Positions 37,080 to 47,716 of a stretch of 64,000 bases of DNA are shown here, piece after piece. Both the position numbers and the translations under genes were made by a program. Origin of the DNA: Rhodanobacter spathiphylli B39. GTDB lineage: Bacteria > Pseudomonadota > Gammaproteobacteria > Xanthomonadales > Rhodanobacteraceae. Position 1 is the stretch's first letter, and each line of letters starts with the position of its first letter. The notes under the pieces were generated by a model that worked only from the letters and a program-made list of their open reading frames with translations, made no database searches and was not told the DNA's origin. The stretch spans positions 558,001 through 622,000 of the forward strand of contig NZ_AJXT01000004.1 of NCBI RefSeq assembly GCF_000264295.1, given 5' to 3'.

Positions 37080-37571
37080 TCAGGCTGCGCGGTTGTGCGA
37101 TCGCATGGTGCGCTGCTTTTCGATCTGCCAGTCGCGCTGCTTCTCGGTGTCGCGCTTGTCGTGTTCCTGCTTGCCGCGGGCCAGGCCGATCTCGACCTTC
37201 ACCTTGTTGCCTTTCCAGTACATCGCGGTCGGCACCAGGGTGTAGCCCTTGCGTTCGACGGCACCGACCAGCTGATCGATCTCCTTCCGGTGAAGGAGCA
37301 GCTTGCGCGTGCGCCGGTCCTCGGCGATCACGTGGGTGGAAGCACTGATCAGCGGAGGGATCGAGGTTCCCACCAGGAATATCTCGTTCTTCAGTACCAC
37401 CGCATAGCTGTCGCCGAAATTGATGCGACCTGCACGCAGCGCCTTCAATTCCCAGCCCTGCAACGCGACTCCAGCTTCGAAGCGCTGGTCGATGTGGTAC
37501 TCGAAACGGGCGCGCTTGTTCAGCGCGATGGTCCCGCCTCCCTTGTTGTCCTTTTCCTTGCTCTTGGCCAT
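37080..37571 (-). CDS. smpB: SsrA-binding protein SmpB
   Basis: 163 aa partner of tmRNA in trans-translation. Begins MAKSKEKDNKGGGTIALNK; GWELKALRAGRINFGDSYA is the conserved OB-fold block, and the basic C-terminal tail (KRDTEKQRDWQIEKQRTMR) is the part that enters the A site. Convergent with ssrA. Confidence 0.97.
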   Translation of the reverse strand: MAKSKEKDNKGGGTIALNKRARFEYHIDQRFEAGVALQGWELKALRAGRINFGDSYAVVLKNEIFLVGTSIPPLISASTHVIAEDRRTRKLLLHRKEIDQLVGAVERKGYTLVPTAMYWKGNKVKVEIGLARGKQEHDKRDTEKQRDWQIEKQRTMRSHNRAA

Positions 37572-37685
37572 GTCCGCTAAACTTCGGGCCTCTGGGCGGC
37601 CGCATTGCCCGTCGCGCCCATCGGGGCGACGCTTTGTTGAGATTGCGTCCAGGCAGGACGCTCACTTGATCTTTCGCATTCACGG

Positions 37686-38144
37686 ATGAATGCACAAGCC
37701 GAAGAGGTTGTCGTGATCGAAATCCGTCGCAGCGCGCTGGTGAAATATTCGCCAGCGCAGATGTTCGACCTGGTCAATGAAGTTGAAGCATACCCAAAGC
37801 GCTTCTCCTGGTGTGCCGGTGCGGAAATTCTGGAGCGCTCGGAGCATGTGCTGGTGGCGCGACTCGATCTCAAGTTCGCGGGCTTCCGGCAGAGCTTCAC
37901 GACGCGAAACACGATCGACCCGCCGAGGCGTCTGCAGATGGATCTGGTAGACGGGCCGTTCCGCAGCCTCGAAGGCGTATGGGATTTCACCGCGCTGGGT
38001 GAGGCGGGGTGCAAGGTCGCTTTCGCGCTGGACTTCGACTATGCCGGTCGGCTTGGTGGCAGCGCCCTGAAGCTGGGCTTCCAGGGGCTGGCCGGGCGCA
38101 TGGTGGATGACTTCTGCCGGGAGGCCGGACGCGTTTATGGATGA
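37686..38144 (+). CDS. ratA: RatA/COQ10-type START-domain protein
   Basis: 152 aa. Single SRPBCC/START fold: ALVKYSPAQMFDLVNEVEAYP and FSWCAGAEILE are typical. In E. coli RatA was described as a toxin inhibiting ribosome joining, while eukaryotic homologs (COQ10) bind ubiquinone; which applies here is open. The next gene overlaps it by eight bases, the conserved ratA-ratB (rnfH-like) pairing. Confidence 0.92.
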   Translation: MNAQAEEVVVIEIRRSALVKYSPAQMFDLVNEVEAYPKRFSWCAGAEILERSEHVLVARLDLKFAGFRQSFTTRNTIDPPRRLQMDLVDGPFRSLEGVWDFTALGEAGCKVAFALDFDYAGRLGGSALKLGFQGLAGRMVDDFCREAGRVYG

Positions 38145-38415
38145 GGCCACGATCCGGGTGGAAGTCATTTGCGCTGGATCGGAGCATGTCCTGCGACGCC
38201 GGGTCGATATGGTCCAGGGTGCCACGGTGGCCCAAGCCATTGCCGCTTCGGGGATGGCCGGGGCACTCCCCGAGGGAACGATCAGTCCCGAACGTCTGGG
38301 CCTGTTTTCACGCAAGGTGGCGCCGGATCACGTACTTCGCGACGGCGACAGGGTCGAGATATATCGCCCCTTGTTGCTCGATCCGATGGAGGCACGTCGG
38401 CGACGTGCCCGTTGA
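38137..38415 (+). CDS. RnfH family ubiquitin-like protein (RatB)
   Basis: 92 aa beta-grasp protein of unknown biochemical role. IRVEVICAG opens the fold; ATVAQAIAASG, GLFSRKVAPDHVLRDGDRVE and the final IYRPLLLDPMEARRRRA are family hallmarks. ATG 38137 overlaps the ratA stop, giving coupled translation. Confidence 0.9.
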   Translation: MDEATIRVEVICAGSEHVLRRRVDMVQGATVAQAIAASGMAGALPEGTISPERLGLFSRKVAPDHVLRDGDRVEIYRPLLLDPMEARRRRAR

Positions 38416-38442
38416 GCCAGGTGCAGTCAGGCAGTCGTCCGA

Positions 38443-38901
38443 TCAGTGGCCGTCGTTGCTGCCCTGTCCGAAACCGCCGTTGTCCTTCTTGGCATCCGGC
38501 GAGGTGTTCTTGTCGCCTTCGGTTTCGTTGGCCGGATAGCCGGCGTTGTACTTCTTGCTGTCCTTGACCAGTTGCTGGGCATCCTGCGCAAAGAAGTCAC
38601 CTTCGGTACGCACCAGGATGTCGTTGTTGAAGGTCAGCGTGAACGTGCGCACCTTCATCGGGGCGCCACGATGCGAAAAAGTCGAAACGTAGTCCCAGCG
38701 GCTCTGATCGAACGGGCTGTTCACCGAGGGCGTTCCCATCAGCACCAGCACCTGATGCTTGGTCATTCCGGGCTTGAGCTGATCCACCGTTTTCTTGTCC
38801 AGCAGATTGCCTTGCTGCACGTCGGGCTTGTAGACGATGTGGCAGCCGGCGACAGAGAGCGCCAGCATGGTGAAAACCAGCAGGGTAATCAGCTTTTGCA
38901 T
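38443..38901 (-). CDS. bamE: Outer-membrane assembly lipoprotein BamE
   Basis: 152 aa member of the BAM complex that inserts beta-barrel proteins. Lipobox LSVAGC (Cys20). The SmpA/OmlA fold includes VDQLKPGMTKHQVLVLMGTP and FTLTFNNDILV. The tail after about residue 120 is charged, Asn/Asp/Lys/Gly-rich and probably disordered. Diverges from fur, the Xanthomonad omlA-fur arrangement. Confidence 0.95.
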   Translation of the reverse strand: MQKLITLLVFTMLALSVAGCHIVYKPDVQQGNLLDKKTVDQLKPGMTKHQVLVLMGTPSVNSPFDQSRWDYVSTFSHRGAPMKVRTFTLTFNNDILVRTEGDFFAQDAQQLVKDSKKYNAGYPANETEGDKNTSPDAKKDNGGFGQGSNDGH

Positions 38902-38976
38902 GCGTGTTGCGTCCGGATCGTGAAGGTGTCGGATGATACACTACCGGCCCGAAAAGGCCGTGTGCGAGGATGAGGC

Positions 38977-39399
38977 ATGGAACAGGAAACCAGAGAGCTG
39001 CGCAGGGTTGGCCTCAAGGTGACGCATCCGCGCATGCGCATCCTGCAGATTTTCGACGAGGAGGGCGTGCAGCATCTCAGCGCCGAGGACGTCTACAAGA
39101 AGCTGCTTGCCCACCAGGAAGACATCGGACTGGCCACCGTCTACCGGGTGCTGACCCAGTTCGAGGCGGCCGGCATCATCGTCAAGCACAATTTTGAAGG
39201 TGGCCAGGCCGTCTACGAACTTGACCGCGGCAAGCACCACGATCACATGATTGATGTGGACAGCGGAAAGGTCATCGAGTTCGTCAGCGAGGAGATCGAG
39301 CGTCTCCAGCATGAAATTGCGGCCAAGCACGGCTATGTGATCGAGGATCACAACCTGGTGCTCTATGTAAGGCCCAAGCAGCGTTCCCGCAAAGGCTGA
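38977..39399 (+). CDS. fur: Ferric uptake regulator Fur
   Basis: 140 aa iron-sensing repressor. N-terminal winged helix (VTHPRMRILQIF, LATVYRVLTQFEAAGII). Metal site residues are visible in the GKHHDHMIDVDSGKVIEF block. The CxxC zinc site found in many Fur proteins is absent: there are no cysteines after the HHDH block, as in several Xanthomonad and Pseudomonas Fur. Terminator at 39567-39588. Confidence 0.95.
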   Translation: MEQETRELRRVGLKVTHPRMRILQIFDEEGVQHLSAEDVYKKLLAHQEDIGLATVYRVLTQFEAAGIIVKHNFEGGQAVYELDRGKHHDHMIDVDSGKVIEFVSEEIERLQHEIAAKHGYVIEDHNLVLYVRPKQRSRKG

Positions 39400-39459
39400 G
39401 CAGACCGCCGCGACGTCCATCTCTGCCGTCATTTCTCCGAAAGGGCAAACGACAGGCAT

Positions 39460-39497
39460 AAAAAAGCCGCGAGGAGGACTCCTGTCCGCCCGCGGCT
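39460..39497 (-). terminator. Reverse-strand terminator of the sensor kinase gene
   Basis: Read on the reverse strand: AGCCGCG, spacer about 19 bases, CGCGGCT, then six Ts (complement of 39460-39465). It lies about 200 bases beyond the kinase stop. Confidence 0.6.
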
Positions 39498-39566
39498 GCT
39501 CCTCTACCTGTCGATCGGCAAGCGAATGGCTCGCTGTTGCCTCATGACTCTCGCCAGGTAGCGGCG

Positions 39567-39588
39567 AAACGGCATCCTGCCGTTTTTT
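39567..39588 (+). terminator. Intrinsic terminator downstream of fur
   Basis: AAACGGCA (39567-39574), loop TCC, complement 39578-39585, then Ts. Another hairpin (CCGTCATC/GATGACGG, 39619-39638) lies behind it. The 39400-39700 gap holds only these structures. Confidence 0.75.
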
Positions 39589-39700
39589 CAGGGCCGCCGT
39601 CCCCACGGCTACCCTGATCCGTCATCTTGCGATGACGGCTCCCCCACATCGATGAATTGATCGTAACGAGAGCTTCACGTTTGCGGTATCAGAAAAATTC

Positions 39701-41299
39701 CTAGGACACTCGCTGATCTTCCACCGCACATGTGCTGCTTCGCAGCAAGATGCGCAGATGGACACCGGTAGCGGCGGGACGCAGCCGGAACTGCCCACCC
39801 AGTGACGTGACGCGGTCACGCATGCCTTGCAGCCCACGACCGCCACGCGGCAGCCGGCTGGGCAGGCCTGCACCATCGTCGCGGACGTCCAGCAGGGCCA
39901 CGGCGATGCCCTGGCGTTCGCCAATGCGCAGGCGCAGCCGGAACTCGCTAGCCCGGGCATGCTTGACGGCGTTGGTGGCACTCTCCTGCACCAGCCGATA
40001 AATGGCGGTGCGGGTGTCGTCGTCCAGCAGGCGCGGATCGCCATGCAACTGGGTGTGATACGTCATCCCGGCCGCATTCAGCAGGTCGCGAATCGGCCCC
40101 TCATCGAGCGCGCGCAGCAGCCCGAACTCGTCCAGCACGGCCGGGCGCAGGTCGTCGAGCAGTCGATGCAGGGCCCGCCGCATGTGCGCGAGGATGGTGT
40201 TGATCGAGGTACTGATGTCCTCCATCCCGGCCTGGTGCAGGCGTGCCTGGGCCAGCTTCACGTGGGTCTGGATCGCGGTGATGTTCTGGCCGAGCTCGTC
40301 ATGCAGTTCGGCGGCCAGATGGCGGCGCTGGTTTTCGTCGGCCTGCAGGTTGCCGCGCGCGGCGTCCCGCAATTGATGGGCCAGCTGGTCGAGGCGGCGG
40401 TTGACGGCGCCGAGGTAGACATTCTGCTCGGCCACCCGCGCGCTGCTGCGGCGCAGGGCGTCCGTGGCCGAGCCGAGCATCAGCGCGCCGGTGCCTGCCA
40501 CGGCCAGGAACAGGTAGGCCGCGGCCGTCGTGGGGGCGTGGCCGAGGTGCTGATCCACCAGGGTCATGCCCAGGCTGGTGGTCAACATGGCCAGGCTGGC
40601 TCCTCGCCAGCCGTGGCGGAAAGCGAAGAACAATACCGGGGCCAGCGAGAGTACCCGGGCGAACTGCGGTTGCGGCGCGGCCTGTTCCGACAGCACCAGC
40701 AGGATGGTCATCGACGGCAGCATGACCAGCAGGCCGTCCATGACCAGACTGGCCAGCGCGCGCTGCTCGATTCGCGTGCGCAGGACCATGATCATCAACG
40801 GCACGATCAGGAGGATGCCCAGATACTGGCTGAGCAACTCCTCGCCAAGCATGCGAGCCAGCAATTCGGGGGAGCTCGGGGTGCTGACCATCGCCAGCAG
40901 GGCGGCGTCGACGGCGGTCGTCGCGGAGACCACCAGAACCACCGACAGCATCAGCCGGGTCACTTCCTGCGGGCTTTGCAGGCTGGCATGCAGGTTGAAC
41001 CGGCGCAGCAGCCACAGGCCACCGGCCATTACCAGCGGCTCCGGCACCTCGCCAATGGCGAAGCTCAGCCAGCCCAGTGGCATGCCATGGGCGAGCGCGA
41101 TGCCGGTGGTCGCGGCCAGCTCGGCGCCCAGCAGCCAGCCCCAATAACGCACCGGTGTCAGCAGCAGGGTGCCGAAACGCAGGCCGTAAGGCAGCATCCA
41201 GTAGGGCTGGACGGTCGACCACAGCAGCAGCCAGAGCAGCAGATAGCCCGCGGCAATGATGGGCCCGGAGTCAGGCAGGTGCAGGAGTTTCGATCGCAT
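39701..41299 (-). CDS. MASE1-type sensor histidine kinase (NarX/DegS-like)
   Basis: 532 aa. About eight membrane segments fill residues 10-280 and look like a MASE1 sensory domain. A short coiled coil follows, then the HisKA_3 dimerisation helix with the phospho-His in AAELHDELGQN, and a HATPase domain (ESATNAVKHARA, LDVRDDGAGLP, GRGLQGMRDRV). Transcribed away from the LuxR-type regulator at 41393, with 93 bases between; they should be a cognate pair. Ligand unknown. The pair sits between fur and recN, which are usually adjacent in Xanthomonads. Confidence 0.88.
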   Translation of the reverse strand: MRSKLLHLPDSGPIIAAGYLLLWLLLWSTVQPYWMLPYGLRFGTLLLTPVRYWGWLLGAELAATTGIALAHGMPLGWLSFAIGEVPEPLVMAGGLWLLRRFNLHASLQSPQEVTRLMLSVVLVVSATTAVDAALLAMVSTPSSPELLARMLGEELLSQYLGILLIVPLMIMVLRTRIEQRALASLVMDGLLVMLPSMTILLVLSEQAAPQPQFARVLSLAPVLFFAFRHGWRGASLAMLTTSLGMTLVDQHLGHAPTTAAAYLFLAVAGTGALMLGSATDALRRSSARVAEQNVYLGAVNRRLDQLAHQLRDAARGNLQADENQRRHLAAELHDELGQNITAIQTHVKLAQARLHQAGMEDISTSINTILAHMRRALHRLLDDLRPAVLDEFGLLRALDEGPIRDLLNAAGMTYHTQLHGDPRLLDDDTRTAIYRLVQESATNAVKHARASEFRLRLRIGERQGIAVALLDVRDDGAGLPSRLPRGGRGLQGMRDRVTSLGGQFRLRPAATGVHLRILLRSSTCAVEDQRVS

Positions 41300-41316
41300 G
41301 GATGAATGTTACATGC

Positions 41317-41343
41317 GCGCCCCGTGCGGGTGTTCAGGGGCGC
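41317..41343. other. Hairpin in the kinase/regulator intergenic region
   Basis: GCGCCCC (41317-41323) pairs with GGGGCGC (41337-41343). It lies between the two divergent starts; a regulator site or a leader structure are possible. Confidence 0.4.
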
Positions 41344-41392
41344 GAGCGGCCGGAATGTACAGAAGGGCTCCCGCTCTGTGTAAAGTAGGCGG

Positions 41393-42028
41393 ATGTACAG
41401 CATTGTTCTGGTTGATGACCATGCCATCGTTCGCGAGGGCTTCAAGCGGCTGATCGAGATGGAGTCCGATCTCGATGTGGTGGCCGAATGCCGCAGCGCC
41501 GACGACGCCGTCGAAGCCGTGGGGCACTGGCGCCCCGATCTGGTGGCCCTGGACCTGTCCCTGCCGGATGGCAGCGGCCTGCCGCTGATCGAGCATCTTC
41601 GCAGCGTGCATCCGCAGGCCCGCATTGTGGTGCTGAGCATGCATGACGGCGAGCCGTACGTATCCGAAGCGCTTCGTCGCGGCGCCAGTGGTTACGTCAC
41701 CAAGGGTGTCGCTCCCGAAGAACTGGTGGCGGGCCTGCGCGCGGTGATGCAGGGCGAGTGCTTCCTGAGCTCGGACCTGCGCCAGCGTCGCGCGGAGCGG
41801 CCGAATGAGGCGCTGGACCCGGTCAACCGGCTCACCACGCGGGAGCGCGAAGTGTTCCTGCTGCTGGCTGGCGGCCTCACCCCGAAGCAGGTGGCGGCGG
41901 AGCTGGGCATCGGCCAGAAGACCGTCTACATCCACCGGGCCAGCCTGATGGGCAAGCTGGGAGCGGGGTCGGAACTGGACCTCTACCGCATGGCCAGCGA
42001 ACGAGGGTTGCTGTCACCGGCGGGCTGA
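41393..42028 (+). CDS. NarL/UhpA-type LuxR-family response regulator
   Basis: 211 aa. Receiver domain with phospho-acceptor Asp in LVALDLSLPDGSG and Lys in GYVTKGVAPEEL; C-terminal helix-turn-helix LTTREREVFLLLAGG and KQVAAELGIGQKTVYIHR. Partner of the divergent MASE1 kinase. recN converges from the other side with 24 bases between the stops. Confidence 0.9.
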   Translation: MYSIVLVDDHAIVREGFKRLIEMESDLDVVAECRSADDAVEAVGHWRPDLVALDLSLPDGSGLPLIEHLRSVHPQARIVVLSMHDGEPYVSEALRRGASGYVTKGVAPEELVAGLRAVMQGECFLSSDLRQRRAERPNEALDPVNRLTTREREVFLLLAGGLTPKQVAAELGIGQKTVYIHRASLMGKLGAGSELDLYRMASERGLLSPAG

Positions 42029-42052
42029 CGGGTCACTCGCGTCGGCATCAGC

Positions 42053-43726
42053 TCAGTCCGTCTGTGCGCGGTCCAGCATCTGCCTGGCGTGGGCCCTGGT
42101 TTCCCGGGTGATCTCCAGACCACCCAGCATGCGCGCCAGCTCGTCGCGGCGGCCGGCGGCATCGAGTTTCTCGATACGGGTGCGGGTGGAGTCGTCATCG
42201 CTGTGCTTGCTGACCCGCAGATGGGCGTGCCCCTGCGCGGCAACCTGCGGCAGATGGGTGACACACAGAACCTGTCGCTGCGCGCCCAACGCCCGGAGTT
42301 TCTGCCCGACCACCTCGGCGATCGCCCCACCGATGCCGGTATCGACCTCGTCGAAGATCATGCTGCCGACCGTGTCCTTGCCCAGCGTGGCGACTTCGAT
42401 GGCCAGGCTGATGCGGGCCAGCTCGCCACCGGAGGCGACCTTGCGCAGTGCGCGCGGTGGTTGACCGGGATTGGCACTGACCAGGAACTCGCAGCGTTCG
42501 CGGCCCTGCGGGTCGGGCTCGCTGGCGGCAGCGGGTTCCAGTTCGACCTGCAATTGGCCGCCGGCCATGCCCAGTTCGTTCATCAGGGCGCTGACTTCCT
42601 CACCGAGCCGACTGGCAGCGAGCGAGCGGGCCTCGCTCAGCCTGGCGGCGGCGTCGGCATGGGCCAGCTCCAGCCGCCGGCTTTGCGTGGCCAGCGCTTC
42701 AAGCGCATCGCCGGCGCCTTCCAGTTCGTCGTGTTCGGCACGCAGGGCGGCCAGCTTGTCATGCAATTCCGCAGCCGGCAGCCGGTGCCGCCGTGACAGT
42801 TCGTGCAGCCGGGCCAGGTGGTTGTCCACTTCGCTGAAGCGTTCCGGATCGAGATCGACGTCCTGCGCGTATCGTCCCAGACCATCGGCCGCCTCGGCCA
42901 ACTGGATGCCGGCGTTGTCCAGCAAGTCGAGCAGGGGGGCGAGCTTGTCGTCGAGTGCGGCAAGCTTGGACAGCTCCGCGTGGGTGCGGCCCAGCGCGCG
43001 GCGCAGCGCGAATTCGCTGTCGCCATCGAGCAGCTCCAGCACGCTGGTGCTGCCTTCAGCCAGTCGACCGGCATTGGCCAGCCGCTTGTGACTTGATTCC
43101 AGCTCGGCGAGTTCGGTCGCCGGCAGGGACCATTTTTCGAGCGATTCGATTTCGTGGCGAAGCAGTTCGAGGCGCTGGTCCCGGTCGTCGCCGCCGCTGA
43201 GCTTGCGCATGCGCGCCGCCAGCTCGCGCCACTGCATGGCGCTTTCGCGCACCTGCACCAGCAGGTCGTCATGGCCGGCATAGGCGTCGAGCAGGGCCAG
43301 CTGATGGGGACGGGAGAGCAGTGCCTGATGCTCGTGCTGGCCATGGATCTCGACCAGCAGGGCGGCCAGTTCGCCGAGTTGGCGGGCGTTGGCCGGACGG
43401 CCGTTGATCCAGGCCCTGGAACTGCCCTCGGCACGGATCACCCGGCGCAACTGGCAGCCACCATCCTCGTCCAGTTCCTCGCGGGCCAGCCACGCCCGCG
43501 CCTCGGCCAGATCGGTCAGGTCGAACTCGGCCGCCAGTTCGGCACGGTCGCTGCCGGCGCGGACCATGCCGCTGTCGGCGCGGGCCCCGGCCAGCAGCAT
43601 CAGGGCGTCGACCAGCAGCGACTTGCCGGCACCGGTTTCGCCGCTGACCACGGTCAGGCCGGGGCCGAAGGATACTTCGGCGGCTTCCACAACGGCAAAA
43701 TGGCGGACGTAGAGCGAAGTAAGCAT
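42053..43726 (-). CDS. recN: DNA repair protein RecN
   Basis: 557 aa SMC-like ATPase of double-strand-break repair. ATG 43726 gives the family start MLTSLYVRHFAVVE. Walker A is GETGAGKS, a long coiled coil occupies about 160-360, the signature region is KVASGGELARISLA, and Walker B/D-loop is MIFDEVDTGIGG. No SOS box (CTGT-N8-ACAG) that I can see in the 125 bases before it. Divergent from hrcA. Confidence 0.96.
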   Translation of the reverse strand: MLTSLYVRHFAVVEAAEVSFGPGLTVVSGETGAGKSLLVDALMLLAGARADSGMVRAGSDRAELAAEFDLTDLAEARAWLAREELDEDGGCQLRRVIRAEGSSRAWINGRPANARQLGELAALLVEIHGQHEHQALLSRPHQLALLDAYAGHDDLLVQVRESAMQWRELAARMRKLSGGDDRDQRLELLRHEIESLEKWSLPATELAELESSHKRLANAGRLAEGSTSVLELLDGDSEFALRRALGRTHAELSKLAALDDKLAPLLDLLDNAGIQLAEAADGLGRYAQDVDLDPERFSEVDNHLARLHELSRRHRLPAAELHDKLAALRAEHDELEGAGDALEALATQSRRLELAHADAAARLSEARSLAASRLGEEVSALMNELGMAGGQLQVELEPAAASEPDPQGRERCEFLVSANPGQPPRALRKVASGGELARISLAIEVATLGKDTVGSMIFDEVDTGIGGAIAEVVGQKLRALGAQRQVLCVTHLPQVAAQGHAHLRVSKHSDDDSTRTRIEKLDAAGRRDELARMLGGLEITRETRAHARQMLDRAQTD

Positions 43727-43791
43727 GGCTGGCTTGATCGGGGAGTGACGGGATTGTAGCGGGAGCCGTTGGGCTGCTGGGATACGTTTCA

Positions 43792-43820
43792 CTTGCAAGG
43801 CGCGGGCGCAGACCTTATTT
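43792..43820 (+). promoter_or_regulatory. Possible heat-shock promoter before hrcA
   Basis: CTTGCAA (43792-43798), 14-base spacer, CCTTATTT (43813-43820); a partial match to the sigma32 consensus CTTGAAA/CCCCATNT. No CIRCE inverted repeat is visible here or before grpE. Confidence 0.35.
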
Positions 43821-43851
43821 CTGTGTGGTCTCACGGACTGCAACACTCAGC

Positions 43852-44916
43852 ATGACGAATCGGCACGGCCATGACCTCGATGCACGCGCGCGCAACCTGT
43901 TGCGCACGCTGATTGCGCAATACCTGATCGACGGCGAACCGGTCGGCTCGCGCACGCTGTCGCGTTCCTCCGGCCTGGATGTCAGTGCCGCCACCATCCG
44001 CAACATCATGGCGGATCTGGAAGAAGCGGGCCTGGTTGCTTCGCCGCACACCTCGGCAGGGCGGGTCCCGACGCCCCGCGGGCTGCGCCTGTTCGTCGAC
44101 AGCCTGATCGAACTGCAGCCGCTGCCCCAGGCCGAGATGGCCCGCCTGCAGCGCGAATTGCCGCCGGGACCAACCACCACGCGCGACCTGCTGGGCAATG
44201 TTTCCACCTTGCTGTCCGCGATGACCCGGTTCGCCGGCGTGGTCACCGTGCCGCGCCAGGCCGATTTCCCGCTGCGACATATTGATTTCGTGTCGTTGCC
44301 GGATGCGCGGGTGCTGGTGATCCTGGTCTTCAGCGACAACCAGGTGCAGAACCGCATCGTGCAACTGGCCAAGCCGCTGGATGCCGGCGAGCTCGAGCGC
44401 GCCGCCAACTATCTCAACAACCACTTTGCCGGTTTCCGCATCCACGATATCCGCGCCCACCTGCTGGCCGAGGTGCGCAAGGCCGGCAGCGAATTGAACC
44501 GGCTGCTGGCCAGTACGGTCGAGCTGGCCACCGCCTCGTTCGGGCCCGACGGTCCGAGCGGGCCGGACATGCTGGTCAGCGGCCAGACCAATCTCATGGG
44601 CTATGCCGAGCTGGCCGACATGCAGCGCATGCGCGAGCTGTTCGAGGCATTCCAGCAAAAGAACGAACTGCTGCAGTTGATGGAAGTCTGCGCCCGGGCC
44701 CCCGGCATGCGCCTGTTCATCGGCGAGGAGTCGGGCTTTACCGCGCTCGATGGTTGCAGCGTGGTGACCGCCAGCTACGGCGCGCAGGGGCGGGTGCTGG
44801 GTGCGGTGGGCGTCATCGGCCCGACCCGGATGGCCTACGAGCGGGTGATCCCGGTAGTGCAGGCCACTGCCGGATTGCTCAGCGACGCCTTGAATCGGGC
44901 GGCCACGACCCTATAA
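43852..44916 (+). CDS. hrcA: Heat-inducible transcription repressor HrcA
   Basis: 354 aa repressor of chaperone genes. Winged helix at about 5-75 (LIDGEPVGSRTLSR, DVSAATIRNIMADLEEAGL), then GAF-like dimerisation domain; IGEESGFTALDGCSVVTASY and the C-terminal IGPTRMAYERVIPVV are typical. ATG 43852 matches the family; an upstream in-frame start at 43825 lacks homology. First gene of hrcA-grpE-dnaK-dnaJ. Its usual CIRCE operator was not found in the window. Confidence 0.94.
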   Translation: MTNRHGHDLDARARNLLRTLIAQYLIDGEPVGSRTLSRSSGLDVSAATIRNIMADLEEAGLVASPHTSAGRVPTPRGLRLFVDSLIELQPLPQAEMARLQRELPPGPTTTRDLLGNVSTLLSAMTRFAGVVTVPRQADFPLRHIDFVSLPDARVLVILVFSDNQVQNRIVQLAKPLDAGELERAANYLNNHFAGFRIHDIRAHLLAEVRKAGSELNRLLASTVELATASFGPDGPSGPDMLVSGQTNLMGYAELADMQRMRELFEAFQQKNELLQLMEVCARAPGMRLFIGEESGFTALDGCSVVTASYGAQGRVLGAVGVIGPTRMAYERVIPVVQATAGLLSDALNRAATTL

Positions 44917-44997
44917 CCGCTGCGGGAGACGGGGTTTCTCGCAAGAATCATGGGCGGTCGGCACTCGTGCCGGCCATGACAACCGTTTGGAGTGAAC

Positions 44998-45531
44998 ATG
45001 CAGAACAACGATCCGCATTCGTCGGGCGACGCGCCAGCCGAGGACTATTCCGCTGACGCAGCCAATCCCGAGCTGGAGGCCCTGCAGGCGCGTGTGGCCG
45101 AGCTGGAGGCCAGCAATGCCGAGCTGCGCGAGACCGTCTTGCGCGAGCACGCCGAGCTCGACAACCAGCGTCGCCGCCTGCACCGCGACCTGGAGCAGGC
45201 CCGCCGTTTCGCCAACGAGAAACTGCTCGGCGAGTTGCTGCCGGTGTACGACGGACTCGAGAGCGGCCTGGCGGTCGAGGCGGCCGACGTCGCTTCGATG
45301 CGCGAAGGTCTTGGCCTGACCCTGAAGGCGCTGCTGAAGGTCGCCGAGAACCATGGCATGTCGCAGGTTGATCCGCTGGGTCAGCCGCTCGACCCGGAAC
45401 GCCACCACGCCGTGAGCATGGTCGACGCTGCGGGCCAGGCGCCGGGCACGGTGGTCAGCGTGCTGCAGAAGGGTTACGTGCTGAATGACCGCCTGCTGCG
45501 TCCCGCCCTGGTGGCGGTAGCCAGGGACTGA
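44998..45531 (+). CDS. grpE: Nucleotide exchange factor GrpE
   Basis: 177 aa cochaperone that releases ADP from DnaK. An acidic N-terminal tail, a long coiled coil (about 25-80, LEALQARVAELEASNAEL), and a C-terminal beta domain with the signature GTVVSVLQKGYVLNDRLLRP (20). ATG 44998 has GGAG five bases upstream. Confidence 0.96.
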   Translation: MQNNDPHSSGDAPAEDYSADAANPELEALQARVAELEASNAELRETVLREHAELDNQRRRLHRDLEQARRFANEKLLGELLPVYDGLESGLAVEAADVASMREGLGLTLKALLKVAENHGMSQVDPLGQPLDPERHHAVSMVDAAGQAPGTVVSVLQKGYVLNDRLLRPALVAVARD

Positions 45532-45606
45532 TCGGTCACCACGCTGGCGCCCGCCTGAATGGCGCGCCGGCGAAACACTGGGAACACGTCTTCGGGGCAT
45601 GGCCGG

Positions 45607-45635
45607 CATTGAATCGCCAGAGCAGACCCCCATCT
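45607..45635 (+). promoter_or_regulatory. Sigma32-type promoter before dnaK
   Basis: CATTGAA (45607-45613), 14-base spacer, CCCCATCT (45628-45635). The -10 is a full match to the heat-shock consensus CCCCATNT and the -35 matches at TTGAA. It would start dnaK separately from hrcA-grpE, about 45 bases before the ATG. Confidence 0.65.
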
Positions 45636-45685
45636 GAAAATCATCGCGGCCGCGGGGGCCGCAAAAAAATCTGGAGAGATTGAAC

Positions 45686-47605
<1,920 letters not shown>

Positions 47606-47636
47606 TTCGGCATCGTCATCGGCGTTGCCGATGGGC

Positions 47637-47669
47637 CAGCCCGCGCCGGGAATCTCCCGGCGTGGGCTG
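47637..47669 (+). terminator. Hairpin between dnaK and dnaJ
   Basis: 14-bp stem (47637-47650 with 47656-47669, one G-T pair), 5-base loop, then TTTGC. Could be a partial terminator that lowers dnaJ relative to dnaK, or an mRNA stabiliser. Confidence 0.55.
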
Positions 47670-47716
47670 TTTGCTGAATGCAGGACAGGGGCGCGACAGG
47701 CAGTGTGGATGCATCA

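Noticed and set aside
39827-41305. 492-codon forward frame opposite the MASE1 kinase
   Set aside because: Gln/Gly/His-rich with no motif. The reverse frame has clear kinase boxes.
44930-44990. CIRCE operator before grpE
   Set aside because: The inverted repeat around GGCACTCGTGCC is short and lacks TTAGCACTC-N9-GAGTGCTAA.
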